Source: Neorhizobium alkalisoli
GTDB lineage: Bacteria > Pseudomonadota > Alphaproteobacteria > Rhizobiales > Rhizobiaceae
Assembly: GCF_002968635.1 (NCBI RefSeq)
Contig: NZ_PVBN01000011.1
Location: 62,001-126,000, forward strand
Direction: 5' to 3'
DNA: 64,000 nt
Position numbers and translations under genes: made by a program. The notes beneath the pieces were generated by a model, which saw only the letters and a program-made list of their open reading frames with translations, made no database searches and was not told where the DNA came from. Shown here piece after piece: positions 53,987 to 63,150 of this stretch. Numbering within the stretch: position 1 is the stretch's first letter; the number at the start of each line of letters is the position of its first letter.

Positions 53987-54928
53987 ATGACCCTCCTCAG
54001 CAAGACCCCCTCCTTCGTTGCCGCAGGCATCGTGGCCTCTGCCATTGGCCTCTCGCCTGCTGAAGCGGCGAACGACGTCTTCGACCTCTCGCCCGATCAG
54101 ACGGGCCGCGTGCGTGCCGAAAGGGACGCGGTTGCAATTGCTGCCATCCCGAAGGGCTTCAAGTTTGTGACCCCCGGCAAGCTGACTGTGGCGGTATCAC
54201 CGGGAGGTCCGCCGCTCGCGACCTATGCCACCGATGCCAAGACGGTTGTCGGGGCGGATCCCGATTACGCGTTTGCCATTGCCGACAGCCTCGGTCTGGA
54301 GCTGGAACTGGTACCGGTCGCGTGGGCTGACTGGCCCTTAGGGCTCGTTTCCGGCAAATACGACGCCGTGATCTCAAATGTCGGCGTCACCGAACAGCGG
54401 AAAGAAAAGTTCGACTTTTCCACCTATCGTCAAGGCCTGCACGGCTTCTTCGTCAAGGCCGACAGCAACATCAGGGAGATCAAGGAGCCAAAAGACGCTG
54501 CTGGTCTTCGTATCACGGTTGGAGCCAGCACTAATCAGGAGCGTATCCTCCTCAAGTGGAGCGACGAAAACGTCCAGGCGGGACTGAAGCCGATCGAACT
54601 CCAGTATCACGACGATGAGGCGGCCCGGCTTGTCGCCTTGCGGTCCGGTCGGGTGGACGTAATCGTCCAGCCGCATGCGCAGCTCGTCTACATCGCCACC
54701 CGAGACAAGAACATCAAACGCGTCGGTACGCTGTCGGCCGGTTGGCCAGAGCGATCTGACGTCGCCATCGCTACCCGCAAGGGATCGGGACTGGCTGATG
54801 CGCTCACTCTCGCGACCAATGGTTTGATGAAGAACGGGGCCTACGCCAAGGTTCTGGCGCGATGGCAACTTTCGGAAGAGGCGCTGCCTGAATCGCGCAC
54901 CAATCCCCCAGGCTTACCAAAGAGCTGA
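53987..54928 (+). CDS. Amino-acid ABC transporter binding protein, copy 2
   Basis: 313 residues from the ATG at 53987; the frame is open upstream but crosses the attenuator and the previous gene. Signal peptide about 1-26 (IGLSPAEAA). Same family-3 fold and colinear with copy 1: FDLSPDQTGRVRAERDAVAI, LELVPVAWADWPLGLVSGKY, VGVTEQRKEKFDFSTYRQGL and the C-terminal PESRTNPPGLPK. No strong Shine-Dalgarno. Two binding proteins for one transporter parallels TcyJ/TcyK of Bacillus and points to more than one ligand. Confidence 0.9.
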   Translation: MTLLSKTPSFVAAGIVASAIGLSPAEAANDVFDLSPDQTGRVRAERDAVAIAAIPKGFKFVTPGKLTVAVSPGGPPLATYATDAKTVVGADPDYAFAIADSLGLELELVPVAWADWPLGLVSGKYDAVISNVGVTEQRKEKFDFSTYRQGLHGFFVKADSNIREIKEPKDAAGLRITVGASTNQERILLKWSDENVQAGLKPIELQYHDDEAARLVALRSGRVDVIVQPHAQLVYIATRDKNIKRVGTLSAGWPERSDVAIATRKGSGLADALTLATNGLMKNGAYAKVLARWQLSEEALPESRTNPPGLPKS

Positions 54929-54930
54929 GC

Positions 54931-55197
54931 ACCCGCTTCTGGAGCCGCGGCCCGTCCTCTTGTCTCAGCCGCGACCTTGTCGGTAGCTCCGACGAGATCC
55001 TCGAAAGGCTGTTCACCGACAGCGTTCTATCGCAAGTCGGGGAGCTTCGGCTGGAATTGCCTTATGAATTCGCTCTGGAGGAATACGTCCAGATCATCTC
55101 CGATTTTGCCGAAAAGATCGCACCTGCGCTGGGCTGGAAGCTTTTGCCGCAGGAGTTGGACACTCCACATCAAGACACGTCGAAAGTATTTGCATGA
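54931..55197 (+). pseudogene. C-terminal remnant of a third LLM-class monooxygenase
   Basis: Between the second binding protein and the lyase an open stretch without its own start encodes DLVGSSDEILERLFTDSVLS and then LPYEFALEEYVQIISDFAEK-IAPALGW. The first resembles the LVGSPEEVAERL segment near the end of luciferase-like monooxygenases, the second their C-terminal helix. The N-terminal barrel is missing. Its stop overlaps the lyase start (ATGA), as an intact gene in an operon would, so it looks like a decayed operon member. Confidence 0.6.
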
Positions 55198-56384
55198 CCC
55201 AGGACCGCAAGCCGAACAGCTCGTTCGGCATCAACACCCAACTCGTACGCGCCGGATACGACCCCTTCGACTACCACGGCTTCATCAATCCGCCGCCCGT
55301 CCGGGCCTCGACCGTTCTCTTTCCTACCGCCGAGATCATGGAGACACACGCCCAGAAGTATACCTATGGTACGCGCGGGACCCCGACCACCAACGCGCTT
55401 TGCGACGCGATCGACGAACTGGAAGGTGCGGCCGGAACCATCCTGGTTCCATCCGGTCTTGCGGCGGTGACGATCGCCTTTCTTGCCTATCTCTCGCCCG
55501 GCGATCACGCGCTGGTGGTGGATTCCGTCTATGGGCCGACCCGGCATTTCTGCGAGACGATGCTATCCCGCTTCGGCGTCGAGGTGGAGTTCTACGACCC
55601 GATGATCGGGGCCGGCATCGAAACACTCTTTCGCCCGAACACGAAGCTCGTCCATACCGAGGCGCCGGGGTCCAACACATTCGAGATGCAGGACATCCCG
55701 GCGATCGTTGCCGTGGCGCATCGATACGACGCCGTCGTGAGCATGGACAACACGTGGGCGACGCCGCTCTACTTCCGGCCACTCGACTTCGGCGTCGATG
55801 TCTCCATCCAGGGGGTCACGAAATATCCGGCCGGCCACTCCGACATTCTGATGGGTACCGTCTCTGCCAATGCAAGGCACTGGCCGAGACTGAAGGAGAC
55901 CAATGGTTCGCTTGGTATCTGCGGTGCCCCAGATGACGCCTATCAGGTATTGCGCGGGTTGCGCACAATGGGTGTTCGGCTTGAGAGACATCAGCAAAGT
56001 GCGCTTGCCATTGCCAAATGGCTGGAGAGCAGGGAGGACGTCGCGCAAGTCCTGCATCCGGCGCTTCCAAGTTTCCCGGGACACTATCTCTGGAAGCGTG
56101 ATTTCAAGGGCGCGAGCGGCATTTTTTCCTTCGTGCTGCGCGTCGAGCGGAAGGAGGACTACAAACGCAAGGCGCAGGCTTTCCTCAACGCTCTCACCCT
56201 CTTCGGGCTCGGCTATTCCTGGGGCGGCTTCCCGAGTCTCGCTCTCCACGTCAGCCTGTTCGACCGGAAAGTCACTCCGCCGCCGACGGGTGGTCCGGTT
56301 CTTCGCTTGCAGATAGGGTTGGAAGACGTGGGCGACCTGATCGGGGATCTCGAGCGAGGGCTAAGAGCTGCAGGAGAGGCCTGA
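55194..56384 (+). CDS. PLP-dependent cystathionine beta-lyase-like enzyme (Cys/Met metabolism family)
   Basis: 396 residues of the Cys/Met metabolism PLP family. YTYGTRGTPTTNALCDAIDE near the N-terminus, AGTILVPSGLAAVTIAFLAY, DNTWATPLYFRP, and the PLP lysine Lys210 in GVTKYPAGHSD. YSWGGFPSLAL near the C-terminus resembles MetC-type lyases. It would release thiol, pyruvate and ammonia from cystathionine, cystine or S-alkylcysteine and forms the end of the sulfur-type operon. Confidence 0.9.
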   Translation: MTQDRKPNSSFGINTQLVRAGYDPFDYHGFINPPPVRASTVLFPTAEIMETHAQKYTYGTRGTPTTNALCDAIDELEGAAGTILVPSGLAAVTIAFLAYLSPGDHALVVDSVYGPTRHFCETMLSRFGVEVEFYDPMIGAGIETLFRPNTKLVHTEAPGSNTFEMQDIPAIVAVAHRYDAVVSMDNTWATPLYFRPLDFGVDVSIQGVTKYPAGHSDILMGTVSANARHWPRLKETNGSLGICGAPDDAYQVLRGLRTMGVRLERHQQSALAIAKWLESREDVAQVLHPALPSFPGHYLWKRDFKGASGIFSFVLRVERKEDYKRKAQAFLNALTLFGLGYSWGGFPSLALHVSLFDRKVTPPPTGGPVLRLQIGLEDVGDLIGDLERGLRAAGEA

Positions 56385-56810
56385 GGTCGCTCGCTATAAG
56401 GACACCTGCCTAGATATCGCCGTGACGTCGAAGTGATCCGATTTGAGGCGCCTCCAAGGTGCCAACGAGATTGCCGATTTGCCGATCGGCCGCATGATTT
56501 CGGGCTCGGGATCAAGGCGGCCCACCCGCATCGGCACAGGTCCCGACATATTTACCAACCGCGTCACCTCTTCTCCAGAATCGTGATAAAGACCGGTGGT
56601 GCAGCCGCCCACCGAACGGTAATGGAAAAAGGCGGTGCTGAGAGACGGCTTCGCATTTCCGGTGCGGCCAGCGATTTGCACCCCGGAGATAAGCATGGCC
56701 GCCACGGACGTTTCATTTTCTCGTACGTTGCTCGTTGAAGGCATTGCAGCATTGGATGCCCAATGCGTAGCGGGGCGCGAATGCGCGGCGCCTCGATCAG
56801 AGGGTGTGCG
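56385..56810. other. Stretch without a confident gene
   Basis: A leftward frame (complement of 56394-56744, 116 codons, including SGVQIAGRTGNAKPSLSTAF and NMSGPVPMRVGRLDPEPEIM) is the only candidate. It has no good ribosome binding site and no recognised family, but its composition is less random than its surroundings, so a small gene or a fragment cannot be excluded. Nothing else was seen. Confidence 0.4.
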
Positions 56811-57686
56811 ATGAGGATCGGTTGCACGGGCCTTGCCATATCCATGATGGTGGTGGCCGCCTTCCTGAATAGCCTCGACGCAATTATCGTGCGATCCTTG
56901 GCAGGTGAAGTGCATCCGTTGATGATCGGCTTCTTCCGGTCGTTCTTCGGGCTCCTCATCGTCTCTCCGTGGATCGTCGCACGGATTGGCCTTAAAGCAT
57001 CTCCCTACCGCGTTCTACACGCTGTGCGTGCTGCTCTGAAGCTTGCCTCGCTCGTCACCTTGTTCATCGCCTTTGCGCATGCGCCATTGGCGGACGCCAC
57101 GGCCATCAATTTCACCATGCCCGTGTTTCTCGTGCTCGGTGCGTGGCTGCTGCTGGGAGAGCGTGTTGGCATGGCCAGTGTTGTCGGCATATTTGCAGGG
57201 CTCGTCGGCGTCGTGATCATCATTCGCCCGGGAGCTTCCGGTTTCGACCAATGGCTGCTGTTTGCGTTGGCGGGCGCGATCTTGACGGCGGCTAGCCAGT
57301 TGATGCTGCGGCGTATGGCTCTGAGAGACAGCACGGATCGGCTGGTCGCATGGAATCTCATCATGACAGTACCGCTCGGCTTCATTGTCATGTTGCCGGT
57401 CTGGTCGATGCCGACATGGAACCAGCTGGGACTGCTTGCCATCCAAGGCGTGCTTGGCGCGCTCAACATGACGCTGATCACGCGCGCTTTCGGTCTGGCG
57501 AATGCAAGCGTACTAGCGCCGTTCGATTTTCTGCGGCTTCCGATCGTGGCGCTGATGGCGTTCACCCTTTTCGGTGAAACTCCCGCAGCTCAGACGTGGA
57601 TCGGTGCCGCCCTGATCATCGGTGCAGCCATCGTCGCGAGCAGCGGCTGGCCGTGGCGGCGAAAGCCGCCTGTCGATGGCTTGTGA
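56811..57686 (+). CDS. EamA/DMT-family exporter
   Basis: 291 residues from the ATG at 56811 (AGAGGG upstream), ten predicted membrane helices in two EamA repeats: SLDAIIVRSLAGEVHPLMIG to FFRSFFGLLIVSPW in the first, ASQLMLRRMALRDSTDRLVA in the second, and the terminal FLRLPIVALMAFTLFGETP plus AALIIGAAIVASSG. Family members export amino acids or metabolites; next to a cysteine-type salvage operon an exporter of cysteine or an intermediate is possible, but this is inference. Confidence 0.88.
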   Translation: MRIGCTGLAISMMVVAAFLNSLDAIIVRSLAGEVHPLMIGFFRSFFGLLIVSPWIVARIGLKASPYRVLHAVRAALKLASLVTLFIAFAHAPLADATAINFTMPVFLVLGAWLLLGERVGMASVVGIFAGLVGVVIIIRPGASGFDQWLLFALAGAILTAASQLMLRRMALRDSTDRLVAWNLIMTVPLGFIVMLPVWSMPTWNQLGLLAIQGVLGALNMTLITRAFGLANASVLAPFDFLRLPIVALMAFTLFGETPAAQTWIGAALIIGAAIVASSGWPWRRKPPVDGL

Positions 57687-57840
57687 CGATTTTCAAAAAA
57701 AGGCGGTTCACAAAAATTCTAGATGCACTAATATTTCACTTGGAGCGGGTGCTGGTTCATGGAAAGCATTGCCGTTGAGGAGAGACACGGCGTTTCCGGA
57801 CTAAGCAAAAGACTGCATGCATTCACTCGGGAGGAGCGGC

Positions 57841-58755
57841 ATGAAGAGTTTCATCGGCAAACGGGCGATCGCCAGCGGCGTATCGCTCGTGGTCCTCATC
57901 GTTATCGTATTCTTCTTGTCCCGGCTGACGGGCGATCCGACCGACCTCTACCTGCCGCTTGATGCGACCACGGAAATGCGGCAGCAGTTTCGTGAGATCA
58001 ACGGCTTCAACGATCCGTTGATTGTGCAGTTCGGTCGCTACGTGTCGGATCTTGTACAGGGAAACTTCGGCCAGTCTCTGCGGCAAGCGCGCCCTGCCAT
58101 GGATGTCGTACTGGAAGCCTTCGTCTGGACGTTCTGGCTGGCGGTCATCACCATGGCACTGGTGACGGTGGCCGCGATCATCATCGGTTCGCTGGCTGCG
58201 TTTCGCGTCGGCGGCGTATTCGACCGCATTGCCACCTTCTTCTCGCTGATCGGTGCCGCGGCGCCGGACTTCTGGCTGGCCATCGTGGCGATCGTGATCT
58301 TTGCGGTCAAATTGCACGTTCTGCCGACATCGGGAACGGGAAGTGTGTGGCACTGGGTCCTTCCGGTCGGTGTTCTGTTCATCCGGCCCTTCGGCTTGAT
58401 CCTGCAGGTGGTGCGCGGCTCGATGATCAGCGTGCTCTCCTCCGCCTATGTGAAGACGGCCCGTGCCAAGGGTGTGCGGTCGACCTCGATCATCTTTGTT
58501 CACGGATTGCGCAACGCCATGCTGCCGGTGATCACTGTTATCGGCGACCAATCGGCTGCCATCCTGAACGGTGCTGTTGTCGTCGAGACCGTGTTCGGTT
58601 TCCCGGGCATAGGCAAGCTGATGATCGATTCGATACTGCTTCGCGATTTTGCCGTCGTGCTGGCCGTAATCATGGTCTCGGCACTGGCGATCTTCATCAT
58701 GAACCTGTTGATCGACCTCGCCTATGCGTTGCTCGATCCGCGTATCCGGTATTGA
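57841..58755 (+). CDS. Peptide-type ABC transporter permease (DppB/OppB family)
   Basis: 304 residues from the ATG at 57841 with GGGAGGAG upstream. N-terminal helix then DPLIVQFGRYVSDLVQGNFG, a DppB hallmark, six membrane segments, and ATPase-contact region YVKTARAKGVRSTSIIFVHG followed by LRNAMLPVITVIGDQSAAIL. First gene of the operon; no binding-protein gene precedes it. Confidence 0.92.
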   Translation: MKSFIGKRAIASGVSLVVLIVIVFFLSRLTGDPTDLYLPLDATTEMRQQFREINGFNDPLIVQFGRYVSDLVQGNFGQSLRQARPAMDVVLEAFVWTFWLAVITMALVTVAAIIIGSLAAFRVGGVFDRIATFFSLIGAAAPDFWLAIVAIVIFAVKLHVLPTSGTGSVWHWVLPVGVLFIRPFGLILQVVRGSMISVLSSAYVKTARAKGVRSTSIIFVHGLRNAMLPVITVIGDQSAAILNGAVVVETVFGFPGIGKLMIDSILLRDFAVVLAVIMVSALAIFIMNLLIDLAYALLDPRIRY

Positions 58756-58758
58756 GCG

Positions 58759-59685
58759 ATGACGATGACTGACACACAGATCCTTGCCGAGAAAAAGCCG
58801 ACCGGCCCGTTTTCGCGCTGGCTGGCCATGTTGTGGGCGGACAAGTTTGCGTTCCTGGCCGCGCTTTTTCTTCTGGTCATTCTTCTCTGCGCGCTGTTTG
58901 GCCCTATTTTGCTGGAGGGGATCGCAACCAAGCAGAACCTGCGGGGCCGCAATGCGCCGCCTTTCGATATCGCGCGCGGATGGCTTTACGTTTTGGGGGC
59001 AGATGCACTCGGCAGGCCGCTTCTCGCTCGCGTCGTCGTGGCGGCACAGAACACTATTCTGGTGGCTGCTGCAGCGGTACTTGCCTCATCGATTGTCGGT
59101 ACGGTGCTTGGGCTGGTGGCAGGCTACAGTCGATCTGCCGCAGCCCAATGGATCATGCGTCTCGGCGACGTCATCATGTCGTTTCCGTCACTGCTTCTGG
59201 CCGTGATCGTGCTCTACATGTTGGAGCCTTCCGTCGCCAACATCGTCCTGGTTCTGGCGATTACGCGTATTCCAATCTATCTGCGCACCACGCGCGCGGA
59301 AGTCCTGGAAGTGCGTGAGCGCATGTTCGTGCAGGCGGCCAAGGTCATGGGTGCCTCTCATTGGCGCATCGTCTTTCGCCATATCTTGCCGGTCATCATT
59401 CCGACGCTGGTCACCATCGCTACCCTCGACTTCGCCTTCGTGATGCTGGCGGAATCCTCGCTGTCCTTCCTCGGCATAGGCATTCAGGCGCCTGAAATCA
59501 CCTGGGGCCTGATGGTCGCGCAAGGGCGGCCTTATCTCACCAATGCCTGGTGGCTGTCCTTCTGGCCGGGGCTTGCGATCATCCTGACGACGCTGTCGCT
59601 CAATCTTCTGTCGAACTGGCTGCGAATCGCGCTTGATCCGACGCAACGCTGGCGCCTTGAGATGGGAGGCAGGAAAAATGGTTGA
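58759..59685 (+). CDS. Peptide-type ABC transporter permease (DppC/OppC family)
   Basis: 308 residues. DppC-type features: N-terminal cytoplasmic stretch, LGADALGRPLLARVVVAAQN (the GTD-x-GRD-like motif), EVRERMFVQAAKVMGASHWR contact loop, and ESSLSFLGIGIQAPEITWGL. The stop overlaps the ATPase start by eight bases. Forms the channel with the DppB-type subunit. Confidence 0.92.
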   Translation: MTMTDTQILAEKKPTGPFSRWLAMLWADKFAFLAALFLLVILLCALFGPILLEGIATKQNLRGRNAPPFDIARGWLYVLGADALGRPLLARVVVAAQNTILVAAAAVLASSIVGTVLGLVAGYSRSAAAQWIMRLGDVIMSFPSLLLAVIVLYMLEPSVANIVLVLAITRIPIYLRTTRAEVLEVRERMFVQAAKVMGASHWRIVFRHILPVIIPTLVTIATLDFAFVMLAESSLSFLGIGIQAPEITWGLMVAQGRPYLTNAWWLSFWPGLAIILTTLSLNLLSNWLRIALDPTQRWRLEMGGRKNG

Positions 59686-61312
59686 ACATCTGTTGGAAGT
59701 CCGCGACCTTTCGGTCGAGTTCCACACCGCCGTCGGCACGGTCAGGGCGGTTCAAAATGTCAGTTGGCACCTTGATCGCGGCGAGACGCTGGCGATCCTC
59801 GGAGAAAGCGGTTCGGGCAAATCGGTGTCCGCTTCGGCGATCATGAACCTGATCGACATGCCGCCGGGCAAGATAACCAGCGGCACCATTCTCCTCGACG
59901 GCCGTGACATGCTGAAGATGACGCCGGAGGAGCGGCGGCTGATCAACGGCGCGAAGATTGCGATGATCTTTCAGGATCCGCTGGCACATCTCAATCCCGT
60001 CTACACGGTCGGTTGGCAGATCACGGAAATGATGACCACCCATGGCCAGACCGGGGGAGGTGCCAATGTGCGGGCACTCGAACTGCTCAGGCGTGTCGGC
60101 ATAACCGATCCCGAAAAGGCGATGCGTAAATACCCGTTCCAATTTTCCGGAGGTCAGCGACAGCGCCTGATGATCGCGATGGCGATTGCGTGCAAGCCCG
60201 ATATTCTGATCGCCGACGAACCGACGACGGCTTTGGATGTCACGGTGCAGGCGCAAGTGCTCGAACTGCTGCAGGAATTGCAGCAGGAAACCGGAATGGG
60301 CATGCTATTGATCACCCATGACCTCGGCGTTGTCGCCGAGATCGCCGACAGGGTCGTGGTGATGAATTCCGGATGCATCGTCGAGACCGGCAATGCGGCG
60401 GAGGTTTATCGTGATCCCCAGAACGCTTATACGAAAAAGCTGATCGCGGCAGCACCTGGGAAGGGCGCCATGCCGGAAGAGCGTAGCCGACAGGGTGACC
60501 CGTTGCTGCACGGGGTCGGTCTGAAGAAGAGTTATGGCTCGTTCCAGGCCCTGAAAGGGGTGGATTTTTTCATCATGCCGGGCGAGACGGTTGCGGTCGT
60601 CGGCGAGAGTGGCTCGGGAAAATCCACGCTCGCTCGCGCGATCGTTCGGCTGGACGATCCGCAGGAGGGACAGGTTCTTTATCGCGGCAAAGATCTTCTA
60701 GCGATGACGCCGAAGGAGATGTTTGGGCTGCGGCGCGATCTCCAGATGGTGTTCCAGGACCCGACCCAATCGCTCAATCCTCGGATGACGGTTTATCAGC
60801 TGATCTCTGAGGCCTGGGTCATCCATTCCGACATCCTCCCCAAGGCGAAATGGAAGGACAGGGTGTCCGAACTTCTGGTCAAGGTGGGTCTGAAGCCCGA
60901 CATGGCGGAACGTTATCCGCATCAGTTCTCCGGCGGCCAGCGTCAGCGTATCGCCATTGCCCGCGCACTGGCGATGGAGCCGAAGCTGATCATCTGCGAC
61001 GAGGCGGTGTCGGCTCTCGACGTATCGATCCAGGCACAGGTCATTGCGCTGCTCGAGGGTTTGCGCCGCGAATTCGGCCTCTCCTATCTCTTCATCGCGC
61101 ACGACCTTCCGGTGGTCCGTGATTTTGCAGATCGCGTTATCGTCATGAAGGCGGGCGAGATCGTCGAGGAGGGACCAGTGCGCCAGATATTCGATGCGCC
61201 TGTTCACCCCTATACGCAGGCGCTTCTTGCAGCCAGCCTTGACCCGGATCCAGACGTGCAGGCAACCCGTCGCGCCGCACGTCGCAGACAGGAAGGACTC
61301 GTTCCCGCATGA
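59678..61312 (+). CDS. Peptide-type ABC transporter ATPase, fused DppD-DppF
   Basis: 544 residues from the ATG at 59678 (GGGAGGCAGGAAAA upstream). Two full ATPase domains: first Walker [13 protein letters not shown], signature [15 protein letters not shown], Walker [13 protein letters not shown]; second Walker [12 protein letters not shown], signature [15 protein letters not shown], Walker [13 protein letters not shown]. Each ends in the oligopeptide-type C-terminal tail with [10 protein letters not shown] and YTQALLAAS. Equivalent to GsiA/YejF fusions. Last two codons overlap the next gene. Confidence 0.92.
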   Translation: MVEHLLEVRDLSVEFHTAVGTVRAVQNVSWHLDRGETLAILGESGSGKSVSASAIMNLIDMPPGKITSGTILLDGRDMLKMTPEERRLINGAKIAMIFQDPLAHLNPVYTVGWQITEMMTTHGQTGGGANVRALELLRRVGITDPEKAMRKYPFQFSGGQRQRLMIAMAIACKPDILIADEPTTALDVTVQAQVLELLQELQQETGMGMLLITHDLGVVAEIADRVVVMNSGCIVETGNAAEVYRDPQNAYTKKLIAAAPGKGAMPEERSRQGDPLLHGVGLKKSYGSFQALKGVDFFIMPGETVAVVGESGSGKSTLARAIVRLDDPQEGQVLYRGKDLLAMTPKEMFGLRRDLQMVFQDPTQSLNPRMTVYQLISEAWVIHSDILPKAKWKDRVSELLVKVGLKPDMAERYPHQFSGGQRQRIAIARALAMEPKLIICDEAVSALDVSIQAQVIALLEGLRREFGLSYLFIAHDLPVVRDFADRVIVMKAGEIVEEGPVRQIFDAPVHPYTQALLAASLDPDPDVQATRRAARRRQEGLVPA

Positions 61313-62256
61313 AACCCGATGTACTCGTCGCCTTCCCCCTCCGGCCCAGTCAGATGGCAATGCTGGAGGAGAGTTACGCGCTGCACCGGCTGGATCTTGT
61401 AAAAGGCGCGGAGCGCGAGGCGCTTCTCGCCGAGGCCGGCCCGCGCTGCACGGCCATGGTCTCTAATGGTCATGTGATCGTTGACAGGGACTTGCTTGCC
61501 CAGTTGCCGGCGCTGAAACTGGTTGCCTGCTCGTCGGCCGGTTACGATCAGATGGATATCGACGCGATGACCGAGCGCGGCATCAAGCTCACCAATACGT
61601 CGGAAGTGCTTTGCGACGATGTTGCCGACACGGCGCTGCTTTTGATGTTGGCCGCGCGACGACGTTTGCCGGAAGGCGATCGTTATGTGCGTACCGGTGA
61701 CTGGGGCCGCAAGGGCATGATGCCGCTGACTACCTCAACGGGAGGAAAGAAAGCAGGTATTGTCGGCCTTGGCAGGATTGGCCTGGCGATAGCCCGGCGC
61801 TGCGAGGCCGTTGGGCTGACGATCGGCTACTACGGGCGGACGAAGAAATCGGGCAACGCTTTCGCCTATTTCGACGATCCGGTGAAACTCGCCGCATGGG
61901 CCGATATTCTGATCGTGGCGACGCCCGGCGGGTCGTCGACGGAAGGCCTGATATCGGCCGAGGTGCTGGATGCGCTTGGCCCGACCGGCAGTTTCATCAA
62001 CATAGCCCGCGGCACGGTGGTCGACGAGCCGGCCCTCATCAGGGCGTTGCAGGAAAGGCGAATTGCTTCGGCAGGCCTGGACGTCTATCTCAACGAGCCG
62101 TATCCCGATCCAGCCTTTTCCGACCTCGATAACGTCGTTCTTTATCCCCATCACGCCAGCGGGACGGAGGAGACGCGGGATAGGATGGCGCAACTGACGG
62201 TTGACAATCTTGCGGCCTTCTTCGCCGGCAGGCCGCTGCTGACCCCTGTCAATTGA
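61309..62256 (+). CDS. D-isomer-specific 2-hydroxyacid dehydrogenase
   Basis: 315 residues, overlapping the ATPase gene by ATGA. NAD(P)-binding motif GIVGLGRIGLAIARRCEA, hydroxyacid dehydrogenase signature with catalytic Arg in FINIARGTVVDEPAL, Glu in VYLNEPYPDP and His in YPHHASGTEETRDRM. Glyoxylate/hydroxypyruvate reductase-like. As part of a transporter operon it probably reduces or oxidises a 2-keto or 2-hydroxy acid derived from the imported compound. Confidence 0.9.
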   Translation: MKPDVLVAFPLRPSQMAMLEESYALHRLDLVKGAEREALLAEAGPRCTAMVSNGHVIVDRDLLAQLPALKLVACSSAGYDQMDIDAMTERGIKLTNTSEVLCDDVADTALLLMLAARRRLPEGDRYVRTGDWGRKGMMPLTTSTGGKKAGIVGLGRIGLAIARRCEAVGLTIGYYGRTKKSGNAFAYFDDPVKLAAWADILIVATPGGSSTEGLISAEVLDALGPTGSFINIARGTVVDEPALIRALQERRIASAGLDVYLNEPYPDPAFSDLDNVVLYPHHASGTEETRDRMAQLTVDNLAAFFAGRPLLTPVN

Positions 62257-62285
62257 CTGGGCCTGAAACCGACGGCGCTGCGCTA

Positions 62286-63005
62286 TCAGACGAAATAGTG
62301 CGGGAACTCTTTCCGGAGGTCTTCGACCTTTGCGACAGTGCGGCTCAGATGCTCTCGGATGGCATCGACGGCACCCTGTTCGTCCCGAGCGGCAATCGCC
62401 TCGATGATGGCGCGGTGGCCTTCGAGAATGCTGATGATCTTGCCCTTTTCGGGCAGATGCAGGCGGCGAATGCGCTCGAGGTGACCAGACCGCTCGCGAA
62501 CCAGCTGGTGCAGGCTGCTGCGTTTCACCCCGGCAAACAATGTCTGGTGGAAGAGTTCGTCGAGCTCCTGGAAGATCGCAACCTGCTCTGGGTCGTCGGC
62601 GACCGCCGTCTGCATTTTGATGATCGAACGGGCGCGTGTGATGACGCTCGGATCCAGATCCGGATCGGCCGCCAAGCGGCGGCAGACTTCCGTTTCCAGC
62701 GCGACACGAAGAAAATGCGCCTCGTAAATCTGCAGGACGTCGATCCGGGTCACTACGGTGCGGGACTGGGGATAGATACGAACCAAACCCTCCTGTTTGA
62801 GAAGCTGCAATGCCTCACGGATCGGGGTCTGACTGACCTCATACGTCTCGGTAAGCTCGGTACGCGACAACGTGGTGTCGGGCGGCAACTGAATGGTAAT
62901 GATGCGTTTGCGCAGATCGTCATAGACCCGCTGGACTGTGCCGCCGACGACGACCGGAAAACCGGGTGCAGACAGGCCAAGGGTTGCAGCGAGCTGGGAG
63001 TTCAT
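62286..63005 (-). CDS. GntR-family regulator with FCD domain
   Basis: 239 residues from the ATG at 63005, which has AAAGGA upstream; a TTG three codons earlier is too close to that site. Winged helix-turn-helix RVYDDLRKRIITIQLPPDTT, TYEVSQTPIREALQLLKQEG and LVRIYPQSRTVVTRIDV, then an FCD ligand domain whose metal-binding pattern is in ELDELFHQTLFAGV and EGHRAIIEAIAARDEQGAVD plus the terminal REHLSRTV. It is divergent from the dehydratase and convergent with the dehydrogenase; likely regulator of both. Confidence 0.92.
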   Translation of the reverse strand: MNSQLAATLGLSAPGFPVVVGGTVQRVYDDLRKRIITIQLPPDTTLSRTELTETYEVSQTPIREALQLLKQEGLVRIYPQSRTVVTRIDVLQIYEAHFLRVALETEVCRRLAADPDLDPSVITRARSIIKMQTAVADDPEQVAIFQELDELFHQTLFAGVKRSSLHQLVRERSGHLERIRRLHLPEKGKIISILEGHRAIIEAIAARDEQGAVDAIREHLSRTVAKVEDLRKEFPHYFV

Positions 63006-63090
63006 ATGGGCCAAATCCTTTTTGCGCAGTCATAGTCGCAGAGCCGCTGATACACAACAATGCAAAATTACCATTGATATATATGATAGA

Positions 63091-63102
63091 CTAAAATATT
63101 AG
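63091..63102. promoter_or_regulatory. AT-rich near-palindrome between the GntR and dehydratase genes
   Basis: CTAAAATATTAG (one mismatched pair) lies 49 bp before the dehydratase start in an AT-rich island (63060-63105) that also contains GATATATATGATA. It is a candidate GntR operator and promoter region. Confidence 0.35.
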
Positions 63103-63150
63103 TTAAGCGAGGCCGCAGGCGGGGCGAGCGCCTGCGTAAGGAGGGAACCC

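Noticed and set aside
54977..55936. 319-codon rightward frame overlapping the LLM remnant and lyase
   Set aside because: After the start of the lyase it is a frameshifted, Arg-rich shadow of that gene.
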